NCBI GenBank assembly: GCA_025766275.1
Contig: JAFKAC010000081.1
Coordinates: 1 to 64,000 of the forward strand
Length of the DNA stretch: 64,000 bases
Origin: Lactarius indigo
Taxonomy: Eukaryota; Basidiomycota; Agaricomycetes; Russulales; Russulaceae
Direction: 5' to 3'
The first letter of the stretch is position 1. Every line of letters begins with the position of its first letter. Both the position numbers and the translations under genes were made by a program. The notes under the pieces were generated by a model. It did not search any database and had not been told where the DNA came from. It worked only from the letters and a program-made list of their open reading frames with translations. Shown piece after piece: positions 10,898 to 23,414 of this stretch.

Positions 10898-13264
10898 TCT
10901 TGTTTTTCTCGTTATCGTAGTCAAGTACTGTACATACGTTCTGTGAATGTTAATCGAGAGGATGACTAGAAGGATTTTGGATCGACTCTCGCGTGTGACG
11001 ACGAGAAGGAAAAAAAAAAGGTCCCACCCCTAGAGGCGGCGATTTAGAAGTATCCGCATCATGGTAGACTGAAATTCATGCTGGTCGAGGCCACGGTAAC
11101 GAGGGTATTCGCATGAGTGAGCTTCCGCTCAGGTCTCTCAAACGAACAACTTTGCTCGCAAAGTGATTGGCGCTGCACCACCCCATCATCGATGCACCAT
11201 CCTTGATAGTTGGAGCATCTATCATACGGTTCGAAACACTGGCCGTCGGAGATATACGCATGGCGCGAAGGGCTCCACACCATCCGGTCAGAGGCGTCTC
11301 CAAGTTCTTAGAAAGATCGTGATCTGTTTGAATTGCTGCAATTAAACTGCGCAGCAGATGTGCGTACCTTACCTCGGTCATAGTTACCATCTCTGCCTAA
11401 TATGGTGTCCAGAAAGACGAACGAACGAATGCCCACTGGACAACCACTGGATCATCCCACGTTTGGCACGTCCGAGTGCGTCTCCAATGGATCGAGACGT
11501 CGATTGCTGAGGGTCGTCTCACACGTGATTTTGGAGCCCCGTACTACCAAGCTCCGGCCAATGGCTCTGTTCGTGTTATAGTACTGTATTGTATGTGAGC
11601 GCTAGAAGAATCTTCTGTGAGAACGCCCCATGAGGAAACGTTGAAGTTTCCACAACGATACGTCACTCTAAAATCTGTAATAGCATTTTACTTTTCGGTT
11701 ACAGAGTAACAACGTTGTTCTTTCATTAACTTAGCCCCATGGGGCTATGTTTATAATAGTGAGTTATTCTTGTCCGCCTATGATAGAAGGAGTGTCGACG
11801 TTCTCAGGATACAGCATGGACCTCCGCCTTCTCTGTCGCGACCACTGGTTGCCTGCGAGAAGTCCTGCCCTGCTGCACCCGCTCCACGGCAACGGCAACA
11901 AGGTAGCACGCGGCTCAAAAAGTGACTTGGGAGTGTTCTCCTTGACCTACCCAGACACGACCATGATTGAACGCTGCCACGAGACGAAATACCCTGAAAG
12001 ACAAGACGTGCGAGATCGCTGTGACAAGCGACAACGCTTCGCAGTACATATATTAATCACTCTGATGCCCCCCTTCTTACTAGAGCCAGTAGTAACTTAA
12101 GTTAGTCGCCGCGAAATCCCGCGCATCACACGCCTATTGAACCAATAACCGGCTTTACCCGACTAGACAGACAGGAGCAGGTCCGACTCATACACGCACT
12201 CAAAATAGATTGGCTTGGTCTAAGGCTAGCCCGCGGAGCGAATACAGTACAGTACAGTACATATACCACCTCGCGCATCGAGTACAGTAGCGTACGGTGC
12301 GTCGCAAAATACTGAAACTCACTGGCGGCGGTACCTGAGACCCCCGTCCCTGGCCTGATCGCCCAATTTATGAGAACAAATTTGACTTTTTTATTGTGTT
12401 GGGTGGCCCGACGTTCGCAGCGCAGCGCTCCAAAGTGAGCCCCTTCCTCATCGGCGGTGGTCGCCTTATTGAAAAAAAAAAAAGTGCGCGCGCACTAACT
12501 TACTAACTATGGCACTGCGAGCGAACGTGCGGCCTACCCAAGGCAACAAGTCATCCAGCTAGCCCCGGGCGTAAGTATTAATGCCACCACTAACGGCGCG
12601 ACCTCGTCCCCCAGGTCGGGTCATGATAGTTTACTTTTGATGGATTGGACAATGACGCGTCTCCATGCCGTTGACCTTACCCCCTTGTGCAGGGCATGTC
12701 GGCCCTGAGGTGGTCGCAGTGCCAGGTTTGTAGCTTTGATAGGTTGAGGGCAAATGTTGGGCTGCCAGTTGTTATTAAATAGTCGGTGCAGACGCAGTTC
12801 ATTTGTGAGCAGGAATGACAGAGTACCTGCTCTTGCACTTGGTAGGATTGATTGGTCGGGTGCACGCGCAACGGACCCGTCATGCTGTAGAACTGGGCTG
12901 CGCGCCTCTTAGAGACAAGAATAGGTTTGTTTGCATAGTCGTCTTGTTAGTAAATACGGGCAACGAGACACAAGTCCTCGATGAAACTGCGAAAACCAAA
13001 AAGGAAGCATTCAGTTCAAAGAAAAAAAGCTCGTTAGAACGTCGTCAGTATAAAAGAAACAGCCGTACCGGGAGTTATGTAAGTATGTAGGTATAGATAT
13101 CGAGACAACAATCAACTGTACACTTCCAAACGCAACCAAGATGCGAAATGGGACGAAAGCTGGAACTACCAAGATCGTCACCCCCGTTCTACCGCACCAA
13201 CCCCACCACCATCACCACCGCCACCCAAGAAAAAGACAAAAACACACCCTTCCTTCGCCGCAAC
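10898..13264. other. Intergenic stretch, no gene recognised
   Basis: No conserved protein or RNA gene is recognised in these 2.4 kb. A short ACAGT tandem repeat sits at about 12243-12262, and A-runs lie near 11010 and 12472. The open frames are short and lack motifs. Confidence 0.55.
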
Positions 13265-15886
13265 TCAGCTCTTATCAAAATACGCGACCAACTCGCCCAC
13301 GGGCGCCCGCGGCTTCCCAGAGACGACCTTAGGCGGCGGCGGCACGGCCTTGGCGCGCGCCTCGAGCTCCTCACGGCGCACCACGAGCGGATCGCGGAAT
13401 CCGGTCGACGTCGAGGACCAGGGTGTACGCGGCTCGTCCTCCGTCGCCGGCTGTGGGATTGTCATAGCGCGGTCCGTGCTCTGCGCGCGCGAGTGCAGGC
13501 GCAGCGGGTTCGTCCGCATCGCGGCCATTGCTACACCGGCACGGGCGGCGGCAGGACCACCGCTCCCGCTCCCGCCGCTCGTCTGTGCGCGCGGGCGACG
13601 CGGCGACGGGCGCGGGAGCGAATCTGCGCTCGTATCGGTGTCGTCGCCGTTTCCGAGCGCCATGCTGAGCCCGTTCCTTCGCTGCTGCTGATGGTGCTTG
13701 TATGGGTGCTGTTGTTGCTGCTGTTGTTGTTGCAGCGCGCCGTACCCCTTGGCGTTATCGCGCGTCCTGCTGGTGTCCCTTCTGTGCCTTTGCGCCGTGG
13801 TGATGGTGGTGCCCGCGACGGCAGCCACGCGCCCCGCAGCGCGGCCGATCGTGCGATCGTGCGCGTCCTCTTCCTCCGTGCCATCGTCATCGCCGTCATC
13901 GTCGTCGTCGTTCTCGGCGGCTGTGGCGGAGGTGGACGTCGAGGGCGGCGGGGGAGACGTCGACATGCGCGGTTTCATGATCGGCTCGCCGAGCGCGACG
14001 GTGTAGCGTTTACGCGGCGTCGGACTGATGCTCGACGAGCGCGGGCGTGCGGGCTGCGGCGGGGCGACTAGGGAGGCTCCAGTCCGCGGGAGGCCGGAGG
14101 GGGCCGTCTGCGGAGGGGGTAGAGGGGGCGATGGGGCTGGGAGGCCGGCGACGGACACGGGACGGGAGCGCGGTGGGCCGGAGGGCGATGCGGAGACCGA
14201 GTTGCTTGTCATCGGCGGCGGCGATTGCGGTGGGGAGAACGCGCCTTGGCCGACGATGACGGAGCCTTGAGGTGAGGTGTAGTCGCCTGTTGGGTATGGC
14301 AGTCGCGAGCGTGGCTGCTCCGCACGGACGGCGGACGGAGGGACGAATGGGGGACTGATAGAGTCGCGTCGCCGGAGGTCGCTCTGGGAAGACATCCGAG
14401 AAACTGACGGCTGGGGTGTATGCGGGGGGATGGAGTGGGAGTGGACCGTGATAGAGGAACTAGTCTGTGCGTGAATCGCAAATGAGGAGTTGGTTTGCGG
14501 AGCGGTAGATACGGCCTGTGCAGATACGCGCGAGGGCGCAGAAGATAGGACAGCGGGGGTCGTCACGAGCTTGGCGACTTCGCGTCCTAGCTCGCCGATG
14601 CGGCCTTGCATCTCCATGAGTTCGTCTCGCATTTCGCTGACCGAGCCCTCCAAGGCACTGGACTCGTCAACCTTGGAGACTGTAGTATCCTTTTCGCCTT
14701 CCTTGTCGACGAGCCATCGCTCGACGTCACTCATGCGCTCCTCGAGTGCGCGAACGTGTCCAACGGTCCACTTCTCGAGCTTCTCAAAGCGCCGGGCGAT
14801 GACAAGGAGCGTTCCGGGGACATCAAGCGTACCTTGGTCATTGAACTGCGCGTAGAGGGGAGGGGGATCGCGAGACGGAGAACGAGACGGAGAGGTTCCG
14901 CGATTGTCGCCGGATCGTAGAGGGCTTGGTGCAAGGCTGGCGGGGAGACTGGGTGGAAGGCCCTGGCTTCCGGGGGTCGGAGAAGATGGAGCGGAGGATG
15001 CGGCGTGCATCGGAGAGGGTTTCGGGGGCGAAGCGAGACTGAGCAAAGTTGGGTTGTTGTACTTGTTCTCCGGGGTGCTGGGCCAATCTACGGAGCGCTT
15101 CTTGTCCTTTTCGGCTTTCTTCGCATCTTTCTTGTCGCGCTTTTCTTTCTCCTTGGCCTCTTGGATGACCTGTTGTGCGGCGGTGAGTGGCTCCTTTGTC
15201 GGTGTAAGGCGATTCTTGGCGACGGACCACCAGGAGGTGATGCCATTCTCACGTTGGGAGGGGGTAGGGGAGGGGGTCTCGAAAGAGGGCATGGATTGGG
15301 AACGGGCAGGAGAGACGTGTTTGGGGGAGTCGTGAGCGGTGTGCAGCATCGCAAAGACCTTCTCTTCCATGAGGCGACGTTCCTCGGCCTCCTGTGTGAG
15401 AATCCGTTCTGCCTCACGCCTGGAACGTTCGCGATCGCGCTCAGCCTCCCGTTCGAGCTCCTCATCGGTGGGCAGGCCGGGAGAGACGGCACTGCCTACG
15501 CTGCTGACGAACGAGCCGACGCGCTGAGCAAAGCTGGACGCGAACTTGGAGATGGAGGGGTTTGGAGAGTGAGAACGTCGGCCCCAGGTTGCGTCGTTGT
15601 CGTCATCGTTGTCGTCATCAGAACCATCCTCGCTTTGTATCTCTCCCGTTTCGGGGTCGACTTTGAATCCAGAGCGTAACGGAGAAGGAGACCTCGTGCG
15701 AGGATAGTTGTTGCCGTACACGGGCTGTGGCTATGAGGATTGGGGTTGAACAAAGCGCATCAGGGCGATAGCACAAATGTGGCGACTTACGATGTCGATG
15801 ACCGAGGGTGGTAGCGGCAAGTTGGGCGAGGGAACACGTCGTTGCTGGTACTTGGGGGCGAGTCCGTTGACGTTTGAAGAGGCCAT
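13265..15886 (-). CDS. Large disordered Ser/Pro-rich protein with central coiled coil, function unknown
   Basis: Two exons, 15886-15791 and 15730-13265, join in phase 0 through a GT-AG intron to give about 853 residues. The start is MASSNVNGLAPKYQQRR. Seen in order are: a Pro/Ser-rich start with YPRTRSPSPLRSGFK; an acidic DDDNDDDND stretch; a charged helix (AEERRLMEEKVFAML); a Lys/Glu helix (AKEKEKRDKKDAKKAEKDKK); a coiled coil around residues 340-420 (FEKLEKWTVGHVRALEERMS to IGELGREVAKLV); a long Pro/Ser region; an acidic tract; and a polyGln tract. The tail is APVGELVAYFDKS. I recognise no enzyme domain. It is probably a cytoskeletal, septal or scaffold-type protein, but that is only a guess. 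It shares an 89-bp promoter region with LCB1. Confidence 0.72.
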
Positions 15887-15975
15887 CTTGGCTTTGGCAG
15901 CGACCGCGAGCGCCGCAGAACGCGACCAACTCGGTCGAGAGGGAGACTCACGCTTACGTTGCGTTCACTCCGATC
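15887..15975. promoter_or_regulatory. 89-bp bidirectional promoter between the coiled-coil gene and LCB1
   Basis: The start codons of the two divergent genes are only 89 bp apart, so both 5' untranslated regions and core promoters must overlap here. The downstream half (about 15930-15975, including GCGTTCACTCCGATC) is conserved in front of the LCB1 copies at 23967, 47307, 55260 and 61286. Confidence 0.6.
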
Positions 15976-17805
15976 ATGTCCACCCCCGCCATCGATGGCT
16001 CAGCCTCTGCCCTCGAGCCTCTCTTCGCATTTCTATCCTATGCTCTCATACAAGCAGAGTATCTTTTTTTTAAGATACCCGGGTCCCATGTCGTCGCTCG
16101 CTATGTCAAGTCTTCCCACCAGAACGACCCCGGTCGCACAGTCCTCGAAATCCTCTTGGCCCTCTTCGCCATTCGCACCCTTCTTCAGTCCCGCACCCGT
16201 GCAGACAACGGCGAAAAACACTTTATTCAGTTTTCTGAAAAGGTTCGTCCGCTGAGTATCTCTCTGCTGACCCTCACCGACCCACGTTCAACTCCGCAGG
16301 AGGTCGACGAGCTCGTAGACGAATGGACCCCAGAGCCCCTAGGTGCCCCGCTCACCCCAGAAGAACAATCCGATCTCGCTTCTGTACCCGTGGTGTCTGG
16401 TCCAAATGGGCCCAGGCCAAAACTTGCCAACACGGGCAAACAGGTTCTTAATCTTGCTAGTTACAACTTCACGGGCCTCGCCGGCAACGAAGTTATCAAA
16501 GTGCGTGCGATAGAGACCCTCCGGAAGTATGGTGTCGGTAGCTGTGGCCCTCCTGGTTTCTACGGTACTATTGGTGCGTTTATGCTGTCGATGCGCATTT
16601 ACTATGATGAACGGCCTAGGTCCGCAGATGTCCACACGGATCTCGAACGAGACATAGCGGAGTTCCTCGGTACAGAGGCCTCGATCCTCTATTCTCAGGG
16701 GTTCTCGACAATACCCTGTGTGATCTCCGCCTTTGCAAAGCGTGGCGATATCATCGTCGCCGACCGGGGTATCAATTTTGCTATCCAGAAGGGCTTGCAA
16801 ATTTCGCGTTCTACGATTCGCTGGTTCGATCACAACGACCTGAAAAGCCTGGAAGACGTGCTCCTGAGCGTAGAGAAAGAACGTCGGAAACGTCGCGGAC
16901 CTCTTACAAGGCGATTCATTGTCACCGAGGGTATCTTCGAGAAGGACGGCGCTATGGTTGATTTACCTAAACTGGTGAGTTGTACACGATCAGAGAGAAT
17001 ACCATCGCATGACTCGGTGAATAGATCGAGTTGAAACACAAATACAAGTACCGTCTTATCCTCGATGAGAGCATCTCGTTTGGTACAGTAGGCCGAACCG
17101 GACGCGGTCTTACGGAACTCTATAACGTACCGGTATGTGTCTGTTTTGTTTTGCTTTGTCGTATGTTGGGTCAACTGAACGGCAAAGGCCACGCAAATTG
17201 ACATGATCATCGGATCTATTGCCAATGGGCTCAACTCGGCGGGGGGTTTCTGTGCAGGCTCACGTATCGTCGTGGATCATCAACACATCAACAGCACGTC
17301 CTTCGTTTTCTCCGCAGCGGTTCCGGCGCTCCTCGCTGTCTCTGCGTCGGAGGGCATCAACATCCTGCGGAACACGCCATCGATCCTGAGCACGCTTCAG
17401 GAGAACGTGCGGGCGATGCGGGCCGTTCTTGACCGGGTTGATGGCATCACTATCCCCTCGCACGCCGCCTCGCCAATCATCCACATCCACTTGCGATCTG
17501 CGGCGACGCTTTCTGCATCCACATCCGCATCTGCGAAGCCGCCGAACCCTGCGATCCCCGCACCGCGGGATGGGCCTTCGTTTGACATAGCGGGCGAGGA
17601 GCGCATCCTGCAGGACATCGTGGATGAGACGCTTGCGCAGGGTGTATGGATCACGCGGGCGCGGCGGCTGCGTGGGCAGGAGCTCGTTGAGGCACGTCCG
17701 AGTATTCGGCTCGCTGTGACGGCGGCGCTGTCGCGCAAGGAGTGCGAACGGGCTGCTGGCGTCATCAAGTCGGCCGTTGTGAAGGTGCTGACGAAGCGCA
17801 AATGA
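15976..17805 (+). CDS. LCB1: Serine palmitoyltransferase subunit 1 (LCB1), intact copy
   Basis: Subunit 1 of the ER-membrane serine palmitoyltransferase, which with LCB2 condenses serine and palmitoyl-CoA in the first step of sphingolipid synthesis. Exons 15976-16242, 16300-16573, 16628-16974, 17025-17132 and 17188-17805 give about 537 residues, normal for the family. An N-terminal membrane region (LEPLFAFLSYALIQAEYLFF) precedes the alpha-oxoamine synthase fold. Landmarks are YNFTGLAGN, KYGVGSCGPPGFYGT (the conserved LCB1 cysteine), DLERDIAEFLGTEASILYSQ, RGDIIVADRGIN, FIVTEGIFEKDGAMVDLPKL and [18 protein letters not shown]. As expected for LCB1, the PLP lysine of LCB2 is absent. This is the only one of five LCB1 copies here without stops or frameshifts, and it lies at the array border next to single-copy DNA, so it is likely the ancestral, functional gene. 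Confidence 0.94.
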
Positions 17806-18194
17806 GTGCGCGTGCTGCCCCCACGCGCCGATCCAGAGGTCTCCAGCCATATTCTTGCCTTATTTTCTCCCGACCTTTACAGTTTGTATCACTTCTGGTA
17901 GAACGCTACATTATCTTTATTACGCATGCGGTTAAGCATCAGCTAGAAATATTGAACGCTTGTTACCAAGTTACGTCGATATGCAACTGGTGCTTCTCCG
18001 CATGGGGTCGGACGCCGGCTTCCTTCTGAAGGTATATATAGCTCACGGGATGTCGACGACAGACCCGTGCGTATTCCGTGAGGTTCACTAATTCATCGAT
18101 TCCTCACCTTCGCCAACTCCGGCTTCTAGCGGTTACACCAAAAATTGTGATATTACAGTAATAGATCTCTGCGCTGGACGTAGACACATATAAG
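17806..18194. other. Convergent LCB1/NLR spacer, unit 1
   Basis: This 389-bp spacer separates the converging LCB1 and NLR stop codons, so it holds both 3' untranslated regions and terminators. A block around 18030-18050 (GGTATATATAGCTCACGGGA) recurs in the spacers of units 3-5 (about 49345, 57222, 63194) and in a weaker form in unit 2 (about 26392). Confidence 0.6.
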
Positions 18195-21100
18195 CTATGG
18201 CTGAGCCACAGAACCATGTTCTAACAGTAGTTTCCTCATATTGTGTCGCTCTATAGTCGAGGCCACTTGGAATGGCGTCCTGCCCTTCCCATCCTTCTGA
18301 TCTACGTTCGCTCCGTGGCTGAGTAGCAACCGAGCGACCTCGAGTAACCCGTTAGACGAGGCTTGATGTAACGGAGTCGAGTGGCTGTCGTCACATGCAT
18401 TTGGGTCCGCACCGTGTTCCAGTAGTCGCCGTACGATGTCGGCCGTTCCCTCTATGAGACCTGGTATGTCTACGGTGCAATATAACGGAGTTTTGCCTTT
18501 GATATCCCGGAAGTTGACGTTTGCGTTGTAATCGAGTAGCACCTGGACAGCCTCGAGTTCCAGATTAGCTGCAGCGATGTGTAGCGGTGTCCAGCGGGCA
18601 TTGGAATGAGCACTTGCATCTGCGCCGTGATCGAGTAGCCACCGCATGATGTCGACACGCTCGTCGATCGATGCAATGTATAGCGGAGTCCTGTTATTTT
18701 CGCCTCGAACATCCACGTCCGCACCATGATTGTGGAGTAAATTCGCGACACCGAAGTGTCCCTTGTGCAACGCTGCCGGAAGCGGCGCTAGGATGTGACC
18801 ACCATGAGTATTTAGTTGTTCGGGGTGCTTCACGATAAGACGTTCTACCAGGTCATAAAGTCCACAGAATGCCGCATAGTAAAGCGGGGAACCAACACTC
18901 TCTGGCTCGTCGCGCGAGAAGAAGTCCCATTCGTCGTCGATATCGTGCACGCGGAGCCACGCTGCAAAATGTGGCTTCGAGCTGTCAAATAGGTCATCCA
19001 TCCCATTCTGTACGCGTGGTGACACCCCCTCGAATCGTGCATGGTCCACCCAGTGTCGGGCAGCGTATTCGACCAGGGGAAACACATTGGCATCGGCATC
19101 TTCGTCAAGTCGGAGTAGCGTCCCCAAGCACGCCTGCGCAAGGATCGTATGCGCAGCCTCGAGATCGATATGAAATCGTGAAACATTGCTTTGAGATTGT
19201 GCCAGACGAGCCGACGTCAGGTATTCCTTCACCGAAAAGTGCGAGAATTGCACCACCCGCGAACCACCGCTAGCGACGATGGCGATCAAACTTGAACACG
19301 TCGAAAGTACGGCCTCCTCTTGATCATCCCACCGCCAGTCGTCCTTCAACTTCGGAATCCCCCCCGAGCTCGACGCTTGAAAATCAAATGCCAGTAGTTC
19401 CGCAAGCTCCTCGACTCGAAGCGGCCGGACAGCTACAGCAAGGCACTGTAACAGACGATGCGCGTTATGCTTTTGAGCCTTATTGATACCCTTCAATATC
19501 CGCTCGTATGTCTCGTCCAGGGACTCGGGCAACTCGTTGAGAAATTGACGCAGGTTCTGGGGGAAGCAATGTCGCAGCGCGTCCAACTGACAAAACACCC
19601 ATCTGAACCTGCACGACAACATAAGAAACGGCTATTAGCGTAGAATAGCCTGATGGTCTCACATTCCGTCAGATCTTTCTGTCAGCGTCTCGATCACAAG
19701 CCTTTTATCGTCTGCTCTCCATCTCTTCATCGCCGTGCTTGGGGACGAGTTGACGACACTTCGAACGTAGTCGGCGATGTCCGATGTTTGTCCACTTTCG
19801 TCATGCAGGGAAACCGAACGAGATGCCAGCGGGTCGAGGACAGCTCGGATGTCGACCTCTGGGCGACTGGTCGCGCAAATGTGAAGTCTTTGCAGGTCAA
19901 GGCCCACGAGTTCCTTCGCGAGTTGGAGGACCTCATCGCGAGGAGACGGAATCCCGGGCGAGTCTGGACATTCGTCGAGCGCATCCAGGACGATAAAAAC
20001 TGGGCCCTGTTCCGGCAGTCTCAGCATCTCTTTCAGGCATTCTTTCAAAGTGTCGTCACTCGGCTGACGAGTGCCATTTTCGTGTGCTTTATAAATGCGG
20101 TGGAGAATGTCGCAGAAAGGACTAGAGCGAGTAGAAAGCTGGAATACGAGAGAAAGTAGTAGGTTGTGACAGGTTTGCTTGGTGAGATCCTTGAAGTCGA
20201 AGTAAAAGTAGGCCATGATGGCTAATCCAGCTTCGCATGCAACCATGATGTCGTGAATGACAGAGGAACTGGCGGGGAATAAGTTCAGACAGGAAGCAGG
20301 CAAGGAACAGCATACCAGATAACACTTTTCCCGGAGCCCGCTACAGAAATCGGAGTCCATCAGAAAACGCGAGCATGAAAAACGTTGATAAAAGCGCACG
20401 TTTTCCGTGGATCCACAAGAGGGAGCCAGTGGATTTCCATTCGATGTAGATACTGCCTTGGAAGAACCACACGGCCGTACCCTTGTGCTGAGCCTTTTGT
20501 GCGATGTTGTGATTTGCGGACGGATCCGCGGGAGAGAGCCACGATCGTAGTAGCTGTTGTATCTGATTCCCTGTGAGAAGGTATAAGCGTGAGCTGAAAG
20601 CAATGGCGACGGGAGGAGATGACGAACACTTGACTTGGTCTACGTCGTTTGCCGTCTGTTGGATAATTAATTTTGATCCTTCGCCGACTGAAAGTAAAAA
20701 CGTTAGAGAGCATGGGTGGATGACTGGACATGCATCACGCACCGTCAATGACGACTTGGACCTTTTCATCAACACCTTGTACTCTGTGGCCTATATCCTC
20801 CACTTTGTCGCCCACGTCGTCTACCTTGTCGCCCATGTCGTCTACTTTACCGTCGACTACTTTCACGTCATCGTGGACAATATGTGTGATCTTCAGCACC
20901 TCTGCGAGCGCCATCCGAGCCTCCTCTTGCGTCAGTCGGTCTAGCTTCTTGACCGCGTCCTCCAGATCGGTCTTTCCGGTCAATTTCTTCAGCAACTTTT
21001 CTGAGCATACTTCAATGGGGATTCAAAGACAACTGATCGTAAACTCACTTGCTGATCCCCGCCTCAACTCTTTAGTTGCAATCCCAAAGATCGTAAGCAC

Positions 21101-21690
21101 CTCCACCATTATCTTCGTGCTTATGTTTGTCATCGCCGCAGTCGGTGTCACCTCTGTGTAAGTTTCGAGCCGGTTGAAAAACAACCCTATGCGTTCGAAG
21201 AGCTCTGCAAGGGTGTCTTTACTGGCCGCAACATCCTTGGCTGCCTATAAGACCTTCAACATCAGAACAATCTGCTTAAAGAATAGATGGGGTACTCACT
21301 AAAAGGAAGACACCGATGCCTGCGAAGATCACTTTCGCAGGCGAAAACACCTACAGAATATAGATCAGAGAGGTCAGCATTTGGTCAAATGTCGAGACTT
21401 ACCAGACCGACGCCCTCGGAGACGGCGGCTGAAAATGCGTATAGGACGTTCACGGTCGGGATCAACCACTTTGTCAATCTGTCATCGCCACTATGAGCTT
21501 GGTCGAATTCCTGAATTTGGTCTTGAAGGACAGCAAGGATAGCGCTAGTTGAGTCGCATGATTGTAACCGGGAGGCGAGTGGGTGCGCGATAAGATCTTT
21601 CTTTGTCTGCTTTTGGTACGACTTCAAGGCGGCATTGAAAATGTCTTGGAAGCGTGAGGAAGCTGAGGTTGTGGAAGTCGTCTGGGACAT
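18195..21690 (-). CDS. NLR-1: Goodbye - coiled coil - NACHT - ankyrin STAND receptor
   Basis: A fungal NLR-like STAND NTPase of roughly 1,000 residues, on the minus strand with about eight short introns. The N-terminal Goodbye-type helical domain starts MSQTTSTTSASSRFQDIF and runs through KSYQKQTKKDLIAHPLASRL. A predicted hydrophobic/helical part (VFSPAKVIFAGIGVFLL, KIMVEVLTIFGIATKELRRG) follows, then a heptad coiled coil with about five KVDDxGD units (20737-20856). The NACHT Walker A, HGKPGSGKSVI, is made by splicing across 20343. Walker B is FIVLDALDECPD (about 19990), followed by CATSRPEVDIR. A winged-helix region (FRWVFCQLD, ELPESLDETYERIL, HFSVKEYLTSARL) leads to about seven ankyrin repeats (RTPLYIASIDERVDIMRWLL and others) ending LLLEHGSVAQP. 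Frames are open throughout. Such proteins act in fungal self/non-self recognition and programmed cell death. The ligand is unknown. Confidence 0.88.
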
Positions 21691-22185
21691 GAGGATGTAA
21701 ATGTGGAGGAATCAAGGACGATCCGTGTGATAGAGATTGTGAGCACCGCCTCGTGGTCAACTTGAAGCGTCCCAACGAGGCGCCGGTGAGCCCGAATGTG
21801 CGTGCATGAACGATAGGCGCTTGATGATGACGTTGCTGGCACCGAAATGAGATCGCAATGTCAGTGGTCGCAGGGCTTGGATGCATGTGCGATATTTGCA
21901 CTTTCATTGATGGACGCGTCCTTGATAGTTTGGAGTCCCGTATATATATTCATCATGAGGAAGTGTGAACAGGCGGCGGCACGTTCAGTACCTGTTCTCT
22001 GACTCGCATTAGCGTAGGCACGACAATCACAAGATGTAGATATTTGCCATTGTATGTGCTGGGGCGAACATGTACGGCACAAGTCTGACGACTCCGCGCC
22101 GGGACAGCTGCTTATTCTCATTACCCCCGTCATGCGTCATGATTATTCGTGATACCCCCACCTCTCTTCATAAATGGGTGCCAAT

Positions 22186-22700
22186 GCGTACTCTCACTCT
22201 CCCATCGCCTACTGCCGACGACCCAACGTGTGACATTCCAAGCCTGACGTGCCTCACGGTTAAAGGTATGTAAACGTTTCGATTACTCCCTCATCCCTCC
22301 CCACACATGGATTCCTACAGATCTGCACACACAACTCGGGCATCTGCTTTCAGTAGCCCTCCATGCCGCAAGGCAGCCCTACACACGCATACACGGCGAT
22401 TACGGAAGTCGAAGGGGAGGAGGTAGGGGCCACGCCTGGGCAGAGTGGGCTTCGGTTTCTCCAGCCGGACCTGGGCCATTCCATGTGACCAAGGCTGCCG
22501 CAGAGGAGTTTTCCCGCGCGAGGAGAAGCCGAACATCCTGAGTTCGTCTCAGTCCTCCTAACCTTCGTAAAAGACAATATTTCTTCTGACGTTTGTGTTG
22601 AACAGGAGTCAATAATGCTGGAAGGCTGTAAAACGACTATATTGACAGTGGAGGGGTTCGAGAAGATGGAGAGGGTGCTCCAATCACCATGATGACGGTT
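22186..22700 (+). pseudogene. Decayed short-chain dehydrogenase (SDR) 5' fragment, unit 2
   Basis: Aligning by eye with the better copy at 44147 identifies this as the N-terminal half of an SDR. The first exon (PTCDIPSLTCLTVK) has lost the GKVIIATG segment. Downstream pieces match SGIGFHVAKQLYA, VEVEGE and the region before the NNAG motif (AATAATGCTGGAAGGCTG at about 22612). Several frames are needed and there are stops, so it is dead. The C-terminal catalytic half (YxxxK) is not visible. Confidence 0.6.
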
Positions 22701-23089
22701 CACCCAGGGATTTAACCGGTATGCGCCCCCTCCATCCCAAATGCAAGAACGAAACTGACGAGATGTGCACATGCGCTTCACAGATGCGCCGGGAAGATAC
22801 TGCCCATTGTGTCATGAATCTGTACATCACGCTAACATCCCGCGGTACAAAGCCTCCTGAACGACGCTCTACGCGGCGACGAGCACAAACGTGGTGGCGG
22901 ATCGTGATACTGAGCCATTCGGGAAGATAATCCAACCGGCGCACCAAGATGTGCACGACTGTACACCGGCAATGCAGCTCTGGGAGGAGACTGACCGGCG
23001 AGGCGTTGGGCATAGTTACCACGGCTATGAGGCGTGAGATTGGTGCGAGCCGGTACTGCCGCGGTTCATGTTGGGTGTCCGTAGACACC

Positions 23090-23414
23090 AGGCTAAAGCT
23101 GACGCACTTGATCCGGAACGCTGCCTCACCGATCATCCACACCAACTATATTCTGCAACGCCGACTGCATCCGCGTTCATGTTGGTGAAGCCGCCGAACT
23201 CTGCGATTCCTGCGTCGTGTATGCACTATCATTCAACATAGCAGGTTAGTCGTGGAGGACACGCTCTTACCGGGAGTGTGGATCATGGATGGGCAGGAGC
23301 TTGTTGAGGAGGAACCGTCTCTCCATAACAGTGGCGCTGTCACGCAAGGACTGCGAGCGTGCCGGTGGTGTCATCACTCCCGCCATAGCGAAGGTGCTTG
23401 CAAAGCGCAATTGA
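23090..23414 (+). pseudogene. LCB1 C-terminal fragment, unit 2
   Basis: This resembles the last part of LCB1 in shifting frames: RNAASPIIH matches HAASPIIHIH, KPPNSAIPAS matches KPPNPAIPAP, and GVWIMDGQELVEEEPS matches GVWITRARRLRGQELVEARPS. The ending SHSEGACKAQ/KRN corresponds to the VVKVLTKRK end read in another frame. It carries stops and frameshifts. It is much more diverged from intact LCB1 than the neighbouring copy at 23967, so it is an older duplicate carried along in the unit. Confidence 0.6.

Noticed and set aside
13148..14071. Long plus-strand open frame (307 codons) opposite the coiled-coil gene
   Set aside because: Arg/Leu-rich translation with no motif; a GC-rich shadow of the minus-strand gene, whose frame has coherent splice sites and composition.
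15005..15679. Plus-strand open frame of 224 codons
   Set aside because: Antisense shadow of the same minus-strand coiled-coil gene.
17260..17850. Minus-strand open frame of 196 codons over the LCB1 last exon
   Set aside because: Antisense shadow; similar frames recur over the other LCB1 copies simply because the sequence is duplicated.
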